DNA from: Verrucomicrobiota bacterium
GTDB lineage: Bacteria > Verrucomicrobiota > Verrucomicrobiia > JABWAM01
DNA: 42,783 nucleotides
Assembly (NCBI GenBank): GCA_016198745.1
Contig: JACQHZ010000257.1
Coordinates: 1-42,783, forward strand
Direction: 5' to 3'
The stretch's first letter is position 1, and every line of letters begins with the position of its first letter. The position numbers and the translations under genes are program-made. Below, in pieces: positions 24,307-33,051 of this stretch. The notes below the pieces were generated by a model. It worked only from the letters and a program-made list of their open reading frames with translations. It made no database searches and was not told the origin of the DNA.

Positions 24307-24510
24307 ATGAAAACCACGTTGGATATTCCAGAAAAGGAGTTGCAGGATGTGATCTCCTTCACGCAAGCCAGGACCAAGCGCGAGGCCATTGTCACCGCCG
24401 TGGCGGATTTTAACCGCCGCAGACGGATGGCAGCTCTGGTGAAACACCTGGGCACATGCAAGAACATGATGACCGAGGAGGAACTGAGGCGGATGCGGGA
24501 GGAAAAATAA
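24307..24510 (+). CDS. vapB: VapB-family antitoxin
   Basis: 67 residues beginning MKTTLDIPEKELQDVISFT, followed by KREAIVTAVADFNRRRRM, the usual ribbon-helix-helix DNA-binding start of VapB-type antitoxins, and a charged C-terminal tail expected to bind the toxin. It is six bases upstream of vapC on the same strand, the standard antitoxin-first order. Family length is normal. Probable role is to neutralise the PIN-domain toxin and repress the operon. Confidence 0.9.
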   Translation: MKTTLDIPEKELQDVISFTQARTKREAIVTAVADFNRRRRMAALVKHLGTCKNMMTEEELRRMREEK

Positions 24511-24516
24511 GGGCGC

Positions 24517-24885
24517 ATGAAACTGATTGACACTTCCTCATGGATTCACAGTTTGCGATCCGGTGGCGATGCCCAAGTGAGCCAACGGGTCGCGGACCTG
24601 CTGCTTTCAGGCGAGGCCTGTTGGTGCGCGGTTGTGCGCGTCGAACTGTGGAACGGAGCCAAAGGCGCCCACGAAAAACGTGTCCTGCGCGATTTGGAGG
24701 CGCGCTTGCCCGAACTGGGGATGACCGCGGAGGTTTGGGAAATTGCCTGTGAACTTGCCAGACAGGCGCGTCTCAAGGGGTTGACCGTCCCCACCGCTGA
24801 TTTGTTGATCGCGGCGTGTGCTCGTCACCACGATGTCGCCGTCGAGGCTGCCGACAGTCATTATCAACATCTCAGCCAGTTGTAA
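24517..24885 (+). CDS. vapC: VapC-family PIN-domain ribonuclease toxin
   Basis: 122 residues with the PIN fold acidic set: Asp5 in LIDTSSWI, Glu43 in RVELW, Asp95 in PTADLLIAA and Asp113 in EAADSHYQHL. Typical VapC toxins cleave tRNA or rRNA with Mg2+ at this centre. Length and order fit a complete, probably active module. It is inserted between a broken glycosidase tail and the intact glycosidase gene, on the opposite strand to both, which suggests the module arrived on its own. Confidence 0.92.
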   Translation: MKLIDTSSWIHSLRSGGDAQVSQRVADLLLSGEACWCAVVRVELWNGAKGAHEKRVLRDLEARLPELGMTAEVWEIACELARQARLKGLTVPTADLLIAACARHHDVAVEAADSHYQHLSQL

Positions 24886-24981
24886 GAGCGCGGTTTTGTG
24901 GCGGGTGAATCCGGATCGAGCCCTGCAATGACAGGCCAGCCTCTCGCTTTGCAGAGCGCGACAATCTCCACGGCGCGCGCC

Positions 24982-27066
24982 TCAGATTGCACGCATCAGG
25001 TGGACGCGATGCTTCTTGAGAACGCATCGGTCACGGCCTTCGGTTTTTTCACCGGTGATGAGTTCATCGAGCCGGAATGTTCCCCGGACGGGCAGCCGAA
25101 TATCCTTGAACGTGAAGCAGACCATCGGTTGGTTTTTTGCGTTGTGCCAGAGGACACCCTGCGCATCAGGCAGCAGGGTGCGCTTCTCCATGAGCAGCCG
25201 GGTCTGGTTGTAGGCCTTCTGCATCCGGGCGAATTCGTCGCCAAGCTTGAGGATGCCCCTCAAGCTGGAGGTGACCTCCGGTTCCCGGCGAGTGCCGCCG
25301 ATGCACAAAGGCGCCTGATTCGCCAGCAAGCGGAAGTAGTCCTGGTTCGACAACCGGCCGTCCAGGAGCACTTCCAATCCGATGGTGCGGCAGGTGCGAT
25401 AAAGGGAGTACTCCCGGTTGCGAAACCAATGGTAGTTGCACTCGCCCATGGCGCGGTCGTCGGTTGAGCCAAGGCCGCCGTGCTGGATCACGAACGGGCC
25501 GCCACCCTCGCCCGCGTATTCCATGCCCAGTCCCTGGAAGTAACGGATCAGTTCCAGCAACCGGCGATGCTGCGGCCGGCGCAACGGATCGGCGCTGTTG
25601 ATCTTCATGCTGCCGATGTTCGGAAAGGAGTCATGGAAGATGGCCGATACCCCCGCCTGGCGAATCAGGCGCGTCCAGCGCTCCTTGACATAGGCAAAGG
25701 CGCCGTCCTGATTGAGGTCGAGCGCGCGGATGAATCCCGATGCCGCCGCATACTCGCCGAGATGGGGATCATGAATGACCCACTCGGGATGTTTCCGCAG
25801 AATCGGCGAACACGGGTGCAGGCCGCATTCAAGCCATAGTTCGAACAGAATGCCGTGCTCGCGGCATTTGCGCCCGAGATAGCGCAGGGACTGGATGCCG
25901 CCAAAGTGGTTGGAGATCACGTAGTCGAGGATGGTAAAGTTGAAAAAACGATCGGCGGGATTCTCGGTGAACAGGCTCTTGAAAAGTCCGCCCTCGAAGT
26001 ACTTCTCGAACCCCATCTTTTTCATCGCGGGAATGACGATGTCGGCAATGTCGTAGTACCAGCGTTGCGCATTCTTTGGGTAGATGTGATGGCCAAAAAC
26101 GTGGTCGCACTCCCCATCGAGCCACGAGTGGTGTTCGGTGCGCGGAAAATCTTCCCGAATGCCGTACTGCTTCTGGTAGCGGTGATAGACGAAATCGCGG
26201 CAGGCCGTCCAGCGGTTGCGAAACTCGTGGTCGGCATGACGTGTCGTCGGGTGAAAAAGAACGAACTTGGCGGGGACCCGGATATGGTTGGTCAGCGCGA
26301 ACGAGTGCAGGTCGCAGTGGTGGATCACCGATTGTCCCGATTCCTTGAACACCGAGCCTTTGATGTGTTCGAGCCGATCAGAGAACATCACCAACGATCC
26401 GCCTGACGCGTCGAGGAAATCGAAGCATTGCATGCTGGAAAAGCGCGGCGTGAAACAATACGAGAGAAAGGTGTTTTCATCGCGATTGTTGCGGATACGG
26501 GCGTTGGCGACCCAGGTGTGGAATGAACTGTCGAGCGTGCAACGGTGTTCGGGTTCGCAACACTGGCTTTGCGAGACGATGATGTTGCCGGTGGCGTGCC
26601 CGCCAATTTCCCATGTGGCGCGATCGAGAAGTTGATGGAACCGCGCGTCCTTGAGGCGGACGACGTACTGGTACGAGAACCCCGCGTATTCCGTCCCATC
26701 GATATCAAGCACGGCGGGTTTCAGGAGAATTTCCAGCGTGCCGTGCCGTCCGCCCGTCGCCCAGGCGGGCACCCGTTCGTAATGATAATCAATCCGATTG
26801 CCCGCGTAGAATCCGGGTTCGCCGAGGGCGTCAAGCTGGAGAATCAGGCCGCCGCCAGCCGCGTGGACGCGTCGGAGGCGCAGGCGGTTGAAAAGGAATC
26901 CCTCGGGCGTCTCGAGACAGGGCCGCAGCGGAACGTCCCGACCGCGCATAACGGCCCCCCGAATGAAGATCTGTCCGAGGCCGAGGAATTCCTCGCCAAG
27001 CAGGAGCAACTCGATCCGTGTATGGGAACCGATGGTGATGTTTTTGGTGGTAAAGCGGGATTTCAT
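24982..27066 (-). CDS. Clan GH-D-like glycoside hydrolase, paralogue of the one at 16597
   Basis: 694 residues from ATG 27066 (complement); a longer frame upstream lacks support. The order is the same as in its paralogue: beta-sandwich with FLGLGQIFIRGAV and DRATWEIGGHATGN (paralogue: [12 protein letters not shown] and [13 protein letters not shown]), then GILFELWLECGLHPCSPILRKHPEWV, then the predicted catalytic Asp479 in HDSFPNIG and Glu520 in GEGGGPF. Overall identity is low by eye, so substrates may differ. No signal peptide. It is the last gene of the LacI cluster, 30 bases after the small exported module gene. A duplicate of its 3' end lies at 23959-24246. Confidence 0.75.
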   Translation of the reverse strand: MKSRFTTKNITIGSHTRIELLLLGEEFLGLGQIFIRGAVMRGRDVPLRPCLETPEGFLFNRLRLRRVHAAGGGLILQLDALGEPGFYAGNRIDYHYERVPAWATGGRHGTLEILLKPAVLDIDGTEYAGFSYQYVVRLKDARFHQLLDRATWEIGGHATGNIIVSQSQCCEPEHRCTLDSSFHTWVANARIRNNRDENTFLSYCFTPRFSSMQCFDFLDASGGSLVMFSDRLEHIKGSVFKESGQSVIHHCDLHSFALTNHIRVPAKFVLFHPTTRHADHEFRNRWTACRDFVYHRYQKQYGIREDFPRTEHHSWLDGECDHVFGHHIYPKNAQRWYYDIADIVIPAMKKMGFEKYFEGGLFKSLFTENPADRFFNFTILDYVISNHFGGIQSLRYLGRKCREHGILFELWLECGLHPCSPILRKHPEWVIHDPHLGEYAAASGFIRALDLNQDGAFAYVKERWTRLIRQAGVSAIFHDSFPNIGSMKINSADPLRRPQHRRLLELIRYFQGLGMEYAGEGGGPFVIQHGGLGSTDDRAMGECNYHWFRNREYSLYRTCRTIGLEVLLDGRLSNQDYFRLLANQAPLCIGGTRREPEVTSSLRGILKLGDEFARMQKAYNQTRLLMEKRTLLPDAQGVLWHNAKNQPMVCFTFKDIRLPVRGTFRLDELITGEKTEGRDRCVLKKHRVHLMRAI

Positions 27067-27095
27067 GGTCGTTGGGTTAAATGAAGGCTGCGTCC

Positions 27096-27659
27096 TTATT
27101 TCCCGGGCGGTTTGATCTCCACACTGACATCGTCGAGGAGAAACTCGCCATCTACGCCGATGTTGGTGGCGTTCTTGTTCGGCACCGTGCAAAATACAAT
27201 GTCCTTACCCTCCACTTGCATAGCGATTTCAACGTCGTACTCCTCCCACGAAGGCGTCATCTCGACCACCCCACACTTGCCGCCACCCCACGCGCGGGTC
27301 ACGTTTAGGAACTTTGAACCCGAAACCCACTTGGCGGAGAACACGATCTTAAGGATGGCATCTTTGGGAAACTCCTTCACCAGAGTGGTGATCATGCCGC
27401 TATTGTGGAAACTTACCGGTTGGTCTTCGAACTGAAGGTTGGCGCGCAGACACCCCCTGGTGTTGCCGGCGCCCTCCTCGGCTTCCCACGATACAAACGT
27501 TTTAACTTTTTTTTGCCCGGTCGCTTCGGTGGTGAAACATCCGACCCAGCCAGCGGTGTCCGCTTCAAAGCTCCCGTTGCTCACGGCATTTTCCGCGTGC
27601 GCCGGCTCAGGGCGCGTCAGTGCGGCAACGCAAATTACGAGTAAGATTGAGTTTTTCAT
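27096..27659 (-). CDS. Small exported binding-module-like protein, second copy
   Basis: 187 residues: signal peptide MKNSILLVICVAALTRPEPAHA, then AVSNGSFEADTAGWVGCF, a CBM_4_9-type opening, and a closing GEFLLDDVSVEIK. It matches the protein at 10756-11490 in layout (GMITTLVKEFPKDAILKIVFSAKW against AVCTLLGKLDPETEVIKIKFAAK), so the two are paralogues in two clusters. This copy lacks the palindromic-element leader, which shows that the leader is an addition. The likely role is extracytoplasmic binding of carbohydrate; no enzyme motif is visible. Confidence 0.82.
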   Translation of the reverse strand: MKNSILLVICVAALTRPEPAHAENAVSNGSFEADTAGWVGCFTTEATGQKKVKTFVSWEAEEGAGNTRGCLRANLQFEDQPVSFHNSGMITTLVKEFPKDAILKIVFSAKWVSGSKFLNVTRAWGGGKCGVVEMTPSWEEYDVEIAMQVEGKDIVFCTVPNKNATNIGVDGEFLLDDVSVEIKPPGK

Positions 27660-27755
27660 GCTATTCCTTTCTGGTTCTGGCTGTCATCCGGGCGTCGAGG
27701 CCGGTTGTCAGCGGAAAGTGGTTATGGTTCGGGGCGTCTCTGCACGTTCACATTT

Positions 27756-30700
27756 TCATTTAGCCTCCAGCGTTACTTTCGAATCGCCTTGCTCCACGGC
27801 AAAACGCGCGAAATCCTCCTTTCCAAAGGAAACGTGAATCGCGGCCGCCTCCTGGTCATTCACGAGGACCTTGGGCGCGCCCCAGGCTTTCGGCCACCAT
27901 CCAATCGCTTCGCACGGTTTGTCGGCGCGAACGGTCAACAGGATCTTGCGCTTGGCCTCATCCACGCTCCCTTCGACCGAGCAGTCGAGGTTGGACGGAA
28001 GCACAAACTGGGTGTCCTGCCCATAGGCGCTCACGATCGCGCCGGGCGTCTGCGTCACGGCGGCCGCGCGCACCAGGAGATAGGGCAACTCGCCCACATC
28101 CACCGTAATCTTCTCCGTGTTCTCCTGGAGGGAGCTCCGACATTCGATGTTTGGGCACAACCGGTCCCAGTTGACCGGCGGTGGATCCGGTTGACGGACG
28201 ATGCTGCTCAGAGGGCGGACCGGAAAGATCCACGTGAAGGTGCGCTTACCCGGCGCGAGGCCAAGGAGCTTGCGCGACGCGGAAAGCGGACCGGGCCAGG
28301 GCTTCTGGCGATGGTTCAGGCAGGTGAAAATATGCGCGGTGCCCATGCGAAAGGCATAGGCCTCGACGTCCGAATCCTCCCGCCACCAGCACGGACGCAG
28401 ACCCGCGTCCACGATTTGGGAACCGCCGAGTTCCATCGTGGCGCGATGATACATATCAACGGAACGGCTGACAGCCAGCCACTGGGGTTTGCCGCCCGGC
28501 GGAGTGCAAGCCTTGAGCTGGTCGCCGTAGCTCGAGTTGGACGCGCTTTGAGCCCGCATGCCCATAAGCAGGGAATAGTTCGTAACTTCACGCCCGTTAT
28601 CTTTGGCGGGATCGCTCCAGATGTCTGACCAGGCAAAGACGTAGGAGGCAACGCCGGGCGGCTCGTAGAGCTTCATCATCATCATCGGATCGCTGAAAAG
28701 ATTGCGCCACCGGCCCTTGAGGAATCCGGCGGCCGTATAGCAGTCGGGAGCCGAGATGCCCTCGAAGATGCAGGCGTCCACGTACGGCGCCCCCGCGCCG
28801 GAATTGACCCATATGGCCACGCCGCGCTTGGCGCAGACCTCGTGGACCCGGCGGTAGAACTCCATGATATCGGTCACTTGGAGCACTCGCCCCTTGCCCT
28901 TCCAGTCGGCCATTACAGAATGACAGGTGACGTCGAAATAGACGAAGCCTTGCCGGTAGTAGTCCACTTGGCGCTCGATGGCCTTGACGGTGTAGTCGAT
29001 CCATTCCGGCGACCAATCGGTATAATAAGTGGTGGCGCCCCAGCCGCCGTCCAAGGTTCGCCCCCGTTTATCCACCACGTACCAGCCGGCCTTGGCCGGT
29101 GGCGTACCGGGACTCACGGCGTTGGGGAGGGAATAGAACCCGTGCTTGCTGTACTGGGGGATGTTCAGAGCGTTCAGCCCGGCCATGCCTTGGCGAATAT
29201 GCTCAGCCGGAATCTCTTCCTTAAAACGGTCGGTGTTCGGTTCGCGGAAATGAGCCTTCTCGCCGTCCGCCGCCGGCCATTCCCCCCAATTGTCGCCTGC
29301 CTGCATCTGGAGCCCGAAGACCTTCTCATTCGGCCGCATCAGTTGCTTGTACGTCTCAAGCATCAACGCTAGATCCGGATGCAACGATCCCTGGCTAAGC
29401 GCGTTCCACCCGACATACGCATTGGTAAGACCGCGGGTCTTCGACACCCACGGGCAGATGACGTATTCGGCATGAAGTTCTTTCCATTCCGGCAGTTGCT
29501 GATAAAGCGAGTGGAAAGTAAAATGATCGCCTTCGTACGGCAGATACGCCATTTCGCAGTCGAAAGGTTTCGGCGTGAGGAAGCATGCCAGCCACGACAT
29601 CTCCCAGCCCCACGACATCCACCGGCTCATCTGGACGCTCTTGGGCGGATAGGCGTATCGCCCTTGGATCCGCAGCAGGAATTGCCCGACGCCCAGGCCG
29701 CTCGCCAGGTCGCTCGCGCAGAACTGGCTGCACCCGTCGGTGGATTGCCCCATGAATCCGGGTTCGTCGAGTGGCGCCGTGATGTCTTTGGTCTTCTTGA
29801 CCGAATCCGGGATGATCGCCGGATGCGTCAGCCGCTGAAAATAGGCCTTTTCAAGGAAGGCGGGATCGAAATAGGTCCGGGACGACACCTTAAACAGCGT
29901 CTTCTCCGACGGATTCGCCGATACGGACAGGCGCTTGGACAGGATGGTCGTTCCCTCCTTCGCCAAGACTTCAGAGGGCAAGCCCGTCTTCAGCCAGTAT
30001 TCTTTGGTCAAGGTTACGCCGGGCAGATCCGGGTTTTCGCAGCGCAAGATCCATTTCCCGCCATCCTCGCGGGCATTCTTGACCGTGTCGTCGAATTCAT
30101 CCGCCTCGTTTTCATCCGAGAGTGTTTCCGTCCGGTAATGATCCGCGCTGGAAATCACACAGCGGCGACCGGTGGCTCGATCCCATAGCCCCGCCACGGT
30201 TCCGTTCTTGCCATCCACGGCAAAGGTGGCGCGGTCCGTCACGAAATAGGCGAGACCTCCTTTCTTCGAGAATCCCATCGGCAGGTCCGGCGCAGGCAAC
30301 GCGGCTCCGGAGGGAACGGCCTGAACGACCTTGGCCATCAGTTGATCCACCCCTCTGCCGATCTCGATCAGCGCGCATCGGCGCTGGTCCACCGCCTTCA
30401 AATCGGCGGCCTTTCCGGAGAAACTCTTAATCGCATCCGCCAATTTCCGCGTCTCCGCGCGCAGCACATCGTCCACTTGGCGGGACGCCATTTGCCGGCC
30501 GGCGCGATCCACGCACCGGCGGCATACTCCCAATCGCTTTTCGATCAGTGCGCGCGACTCCTGGAGGTAGCGCGTATTCAAACCCATTTCTTCCTTCTCC
30601 GCGCTTTTCCCATTCGGTTCGCCCTCGAAACGGAACGCCCCGAAGGAACGCACGTCGTGGAATCCGCCTCCCACGGGGCTCCACGAGCAGGCTTCGCCGC

Positions 30701-32054
30701 CACCGGCCATCCGATCCCGCGCCACGTTCCAGCCCCAAACCGCTCCCTTGGAGGGTTTTTCTCCGAAGTCCGCCAATGGCATGCGCATCACCGCGCTCCA
30801 TTCCTTCGCGCCCCGCGCCGTCCGCGCCATCCAGGTCCCATCCCATTTTGCGTCCATGCCTTCGCCGTCATAGCGTCCTCCCGCCGTATTGAACACCATC
30901 TGGTAGTAGGGCTTGTTTCGGCGCAGCGGATCGATGAAAACTTCGACGGCGTCGTCCGAAAAGACCGGCCCATCCTTCCCTTTCTGTTCCGCTTTGAGGT
31001 TGGCCACGTTTGGCTCCGCGCAGACGACCGCCAGGTAAAGCGCATCGTCGTCGTAGCAGATCGCGTATCGGGTGGGTACCGCCGCAAAGGCGGTGCCGCC
31101 TTCCCGCAGGTTGAGGAATCCACCGATCCACGGAATTTGTTTCCAGATTTCATCTTCCATCCGTCCGTCCAAGGACGGCGGGGTTGCCGTCCGGTAGCAG
31201 GGGATCGTGGCCCATGGCGCTTTCGCCGGTGTCTCGGCAACTGCGGCGCCCTTTGCCGGGGTCGGATAGGGCGTCGTGGGGACCGCCATCTGATCGACCG
31301 CGAGATTCTGAATTCGCAATTCATCAATCAGCACCCGGCTTCCCAGGTTTTCCCGGCTGCCCACCCACAGCGCGCCCTCGGCAGGCGGGAGCGTGATCGC
31401 GGGTTCCCAATCCTTCTTGGCCACCAGTTTGCCGTCGGCGAAGATGCGCGTGGTGGTTTGCGTCCAGGACACGGCGACGTGATGCCACTCGTCCTTTTTC
31501 CAGGGCGGGTCCACTTCGCGTTTCCCCACCGGCCCGACTCCCGCGAGAAGGGGATGGGCGGTTTTTCCGTCGTACAAGTCGAAAGCCAGAGAGGCCGTGT
31601 TGGTTGGCGTGTGATTATAGGCATAGACCTGGATGTGTCCGCCGCCGGCCAACTCGATCCAAATCAAGGTCGGGTTGGCTTCGGCGTCCTTGGACTTCAA
31701 ACTTTCCGAGGTCCACTCCCACGCGGTCTTCACGAAGAAATCAATCGTTCCCTGGCGGGAATCCACGTTGCCCTTGACCGGGAACTTGACGCACGCCTGG
31801 GGCTGCACCCGGTATCCGAAATCGGCCGCGCCGGACGGGGCGCCCGGAAAATACCCGGAGTCCCCGCCCCGCGCGCCGGTCGAGTAGTTCGATGCCGAGA
31901 CCAGCCCGCTGGCGGCATAGTCGGCGTCCAGGTTCTTGTCAAAATGCGCGAGAAACAGGACTTCCGCGTTTACCTCGGCCGAGAAAAAGAGGAGGAATAC
32001 TGCAATCAAACGGGTGAGGAATGATTTGGGTGTCATTGGAAACATGGATTTCAT
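27756..32054 (-). CDS. Large exported protein: LamG-like, CBM9-like and glycosidase-like domains
   Basis: 1432 residues from ATG 32054 (complement), seven bases after AAGGA. A signal peptide (LTRLIAVFLLFFSAEVNA) is followed by a LamG/concanavalin-like domain (~30-260, with WKKDEWHHVAVSWTQTTTRIFADGKLV), then a CBM9-like domain (~300-480: PSLDGRMEDEIWKQIPWI, AICYDDDALYLAVVC, DAVEVFIDP, RFEGEPN). A third part (~620-1250) is a glycosidase-like barrel with GWNALSQGSLHPD, FVYFDVTCHSVMADWKGKGR and IWVNSGAGAPYVDACIFEGI, resembling DUF6259-type proteins; the acidic residues in FDVT and FEG are candidates for catalysis. It is probably a surface or periplasmic polysaccharide hydrolase and the main exported enzyme of the LacI cluster. 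Confidence 0.75.
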   Translation of the reverse strand: MKSMFPMTPKSFLTRLIAVFLLFFSAEVNAEVLFLAHFDKNLDADYAASGLVSASNYSTGARGGDSGYFPGAPSGAADFGYRVQPQACVKFPVKGNVDSRQGTIDFFVKTAWEWTSESLKSKDAEANPTLIWIELAGGGHIQVYAYNHTPTNTASLAFDLYDGKTAHPLLAGVGPVGKREVDPPWKKDEWHHVAVSWTQTTTRIFADGKLVAKKDWEPAITLPPAEGALWVGSRENLGSRVLIDELRIQNLAVDQMAVPTTPYPTPAKGAAVAETPAKAPWATIPCYRTATPPSLDGRMEDEIWKQIPWIGGFLNLREGGTAFAAVPTRYAICYDDDALYLAVVCAEPNVANLKAEQKGKDGPVFSDDAVEVFIDPLRRNKPYYQMVFNTAGGRYDGEGMDAKWDGTWMARTARGAKEWSAVMRMPLADFGEKPSKGAVWGWNVARDRMAGGGEACSWSPVGGGFHDVRSFGAFRFEGEPNGKSAEKEEMGLNTRYLQESRALIEKRLGVCRRCVDRAGRQMASRQVDDVLRAETRKLADAIKSFSGKAADLKAVDQRRCALIEIGRGVDQLMAKVVQAVPSGAALPAPDLPMGFSKKGGLAYFVTDRATFAVDGKNGTVAGLWDRATGRRCVISSADHYRTETLSDENEADEFDDTVKNAREDGGKWILRCENPDLPGVTLTKEYWLKTGLPSEVLAKEGTTILSKRLSVSANPSEKTLFKVSSRTYFDPAFLEKAYFQRLTHPAIIPDSVKKTKDITAPLDEPGFMGQSTDGCSQFCASDLASGLGVGQFLLRIQGRYAYPPKSVQMSRWMSWGWEMSWLACFLTPKPFDCEMAYLPYEGDHFTFHSLYQQLPEWKELHAEYVICPWVSKTRGLTNAYVGWNALSQGSLHPDLALMLETYKQLMRPNEKVFGLQMQAGDNWGEWPAADGEKAHFREPNTDRFKEEIPAEHIRQGMAGLNALNIPQYSKHGFYSLPNAVSPGTPPAKAGWYVVDKRGRTLDGGWGATTYYTDWSPEWIDYTVKAIERQVDYYRQGFVYFDVTCHSVMADWKGKGRVLQVTDIMEFYRRVHEVCAKRGVAIWVNSGAGAPYVDACIFEGISAPDCYTAAGFLKGRWRNLFSDPMMMMKLYEPPGVASYVFAWSDIWSDPAKDNGREVTNYSLLMGMRAQSASNSSYGDQLKACTPPGGKPQWLAVSRSVDMYHRATMELGGSQIVDAGLRPCWWREDSDVEAYAFRMGTAHIFTCLNHRQKPWPGPLSASRKLLGLAPGKRTFTWIFPVRPLSSIVRQPDPPPVNWDRLCPNIECRSSLQENTEKITVDVGELPYLLVRAAAVTQTPGAIVSAYGQDTQFVLPSNLDCSVEGSVDEAKRKILLTVRADKPCEAIGWWPKAWGAPKVLVNDQEAAAIHVSFGKEDFARFAVEQGDSKVTLEAK

Positions 32055-32078
32055 TTTGTTCCTTATCTCGCCAACCAG

Positions 32079-32122
32079 AAACCTGAAACCGAAGTTCGAG
32101 GGTAAACTTCGGTTTTCGGGTT
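32079..32122 (-). repeat. Hairpin in the 5' leader of the 1432-residue gene
   Basis: ACCGAAGTT (32088-32096) and AACTTCGGT (32105-32113) form a perfect 9-bp stem with an 8-base loop, extended with mismatches to AACCTGAAA and TTTCGGGTT. It sits 25-70 bases upstream of the start codon. It could be an mRNA leader structure or a solo palindromic repeat; I see no U-run to support a terminator. Confidence 0.5.
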
Positions 32123-32151
32123 CAAGCCGGCATCCGTGAATTGCGCGGCGT

Positions 32152-33051
32152 TCATTGCAGCGGCCCTTCAGGAACGAGTCGCGTACTGACATCCCACCCG
32201 ATGGCAAAGTTTTGATCTACCGCAGCCACGGCCATTGTCATCGCCTGGTAATTGATCGCTTGAACATGTCCATCCGCGAAAAGGACGTTGAGGAAACCAT
32301 TGTGGATGGGATAGGTTTGGGCGGGGAGGGATACTCCCCACATAAATGTATTGAACGCGGTTCCGGGCATACTCTCTATCAGCCACATGGTTCTCGAAGG
32401 CTGGCGAAGCGTGCCTATCTTCACCCGGGCGTAGGGGTAGGGGGGGGGGCCATCGTCAATGTCTATGTTGAGGTTTTGACTGTAGGAACTTGGATAGTAA
32501 CTTCCAATCATGCCATACCATCCCGGCGTGACGGGGTGAGGCACCGTGAGATCCAGGTCAACCCAGGTGGGACAGTAGAATGGCAATGCTTTGCGTACGG
32601 AGGCCGTGCCGGTCATGGTGTTGGCCGGGTTGAACCAGCTGGAGTTGGTCCAGGAGGAGTTGAAATAGGGCGCCAGCACGCATGGCCATTGGCTCCAACC
32701 CCCAACAGCATTAGCTGCCGAACTCTGGAATATGAAAGCGTCGTCGTTGTCACCCGCCCATGCCATCATGGCCAGGTTCAGTTGACGCAGCGTGTTCATA
32801 CACTGGATCGCCTTGGCCTGTTCGCGCGCCCGCTTGAGGGCCGGCAAAAGAAGCGAGGCGAGGATTGAAATAAGGGCGATGACCACCAAAAGTTCAATAA
32901 GGGTGAATGAGGATTGCCGAATGCCGATTGCCGAATGAAGCCGGAGAGCGGATTGAAGATGTGGCACAGCCGCCCCCGGCTGTGATTTTCCCTTTGGGCA
33001 CAGCCGGGGGCGGCCGTGCCACATGTAAAGTGTGAATCGTGAATCGTTCAT
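32152..33051 (-). CDS. Prepilin-like protein with repeat-built leader
   Basis: 299 residues. The ATG at 33051 overlaps the stop of the amidohydrolase gene (ATGA) and begins MNDSRFT. The next 45 or so residues are encoded by palindromic element E and a GGCATTC/GGCAATC heptad array. [24 protein letters not shown] follows. The body has [23 protein letters not shown] and the end [16 protein letters not shown], a full H-X9-DG. No ATG, GTG or TTG lies between element E and the Phe codon, so the leader is required. Its probable place is the inner membrane with cleavage by prepilin peptidase. Confidence 0.85.
   Translation of the reverse strand: MNDSRFTLYMWHGRPRLCPKGKSQPGAAVPHLQSALRLHSAIGIRQSSFTLIELLVVIALISILASLLLPALKRAREQAKAIQCMNTLRQLNLAMMAWAGDNDDAFIFQSSAANAVGGWSQWPCVLAPYFNSSWTNSSWFNPANTMTGTASVRKALPFYCPTWVDLDLTVPHPVTPGWYGMIGSYYPSSYSQNLNIDIDDGPPPYPYARVKIGTLRQPSRTMWLIESMPGTAFNTFMWGVSLPAQTYPIHNGFLNVLFADGHVQAINYQAMTMAVAAVDQNFAIGWDVSTRLVPEGPLQ
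32905..32939 (-). repeat. Heptad array ending at a prepilin Phe codon
   Basis: Five 7-bp units; in the coding sense TTCATTC, GGCAATC, GGCATTC, GGCAATC and CTCATTC. The final TTC is the Phe codon that starts the mature prepilin. The same unit and the same register are found at 6118-6145 before another prepilin. Confidence 0.85.
32959..33024. repeat. Palindromic element E (ATGTGGCAC ends) within a prepilin leader
   Basis: Ends ATGTGGCAC (32959-32967) and GTGCCACAT (33016-33024) enclose CACAGCCG-CCCC-CGGCTGTG (32965-32984) and a second CACAGCCGGGGGCGG arm (33000-33014). It is translated in the prepilin leader as [18 protein letters not shown]. Element D at 18759-18831 has the same ends. Confidence 0.85.
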
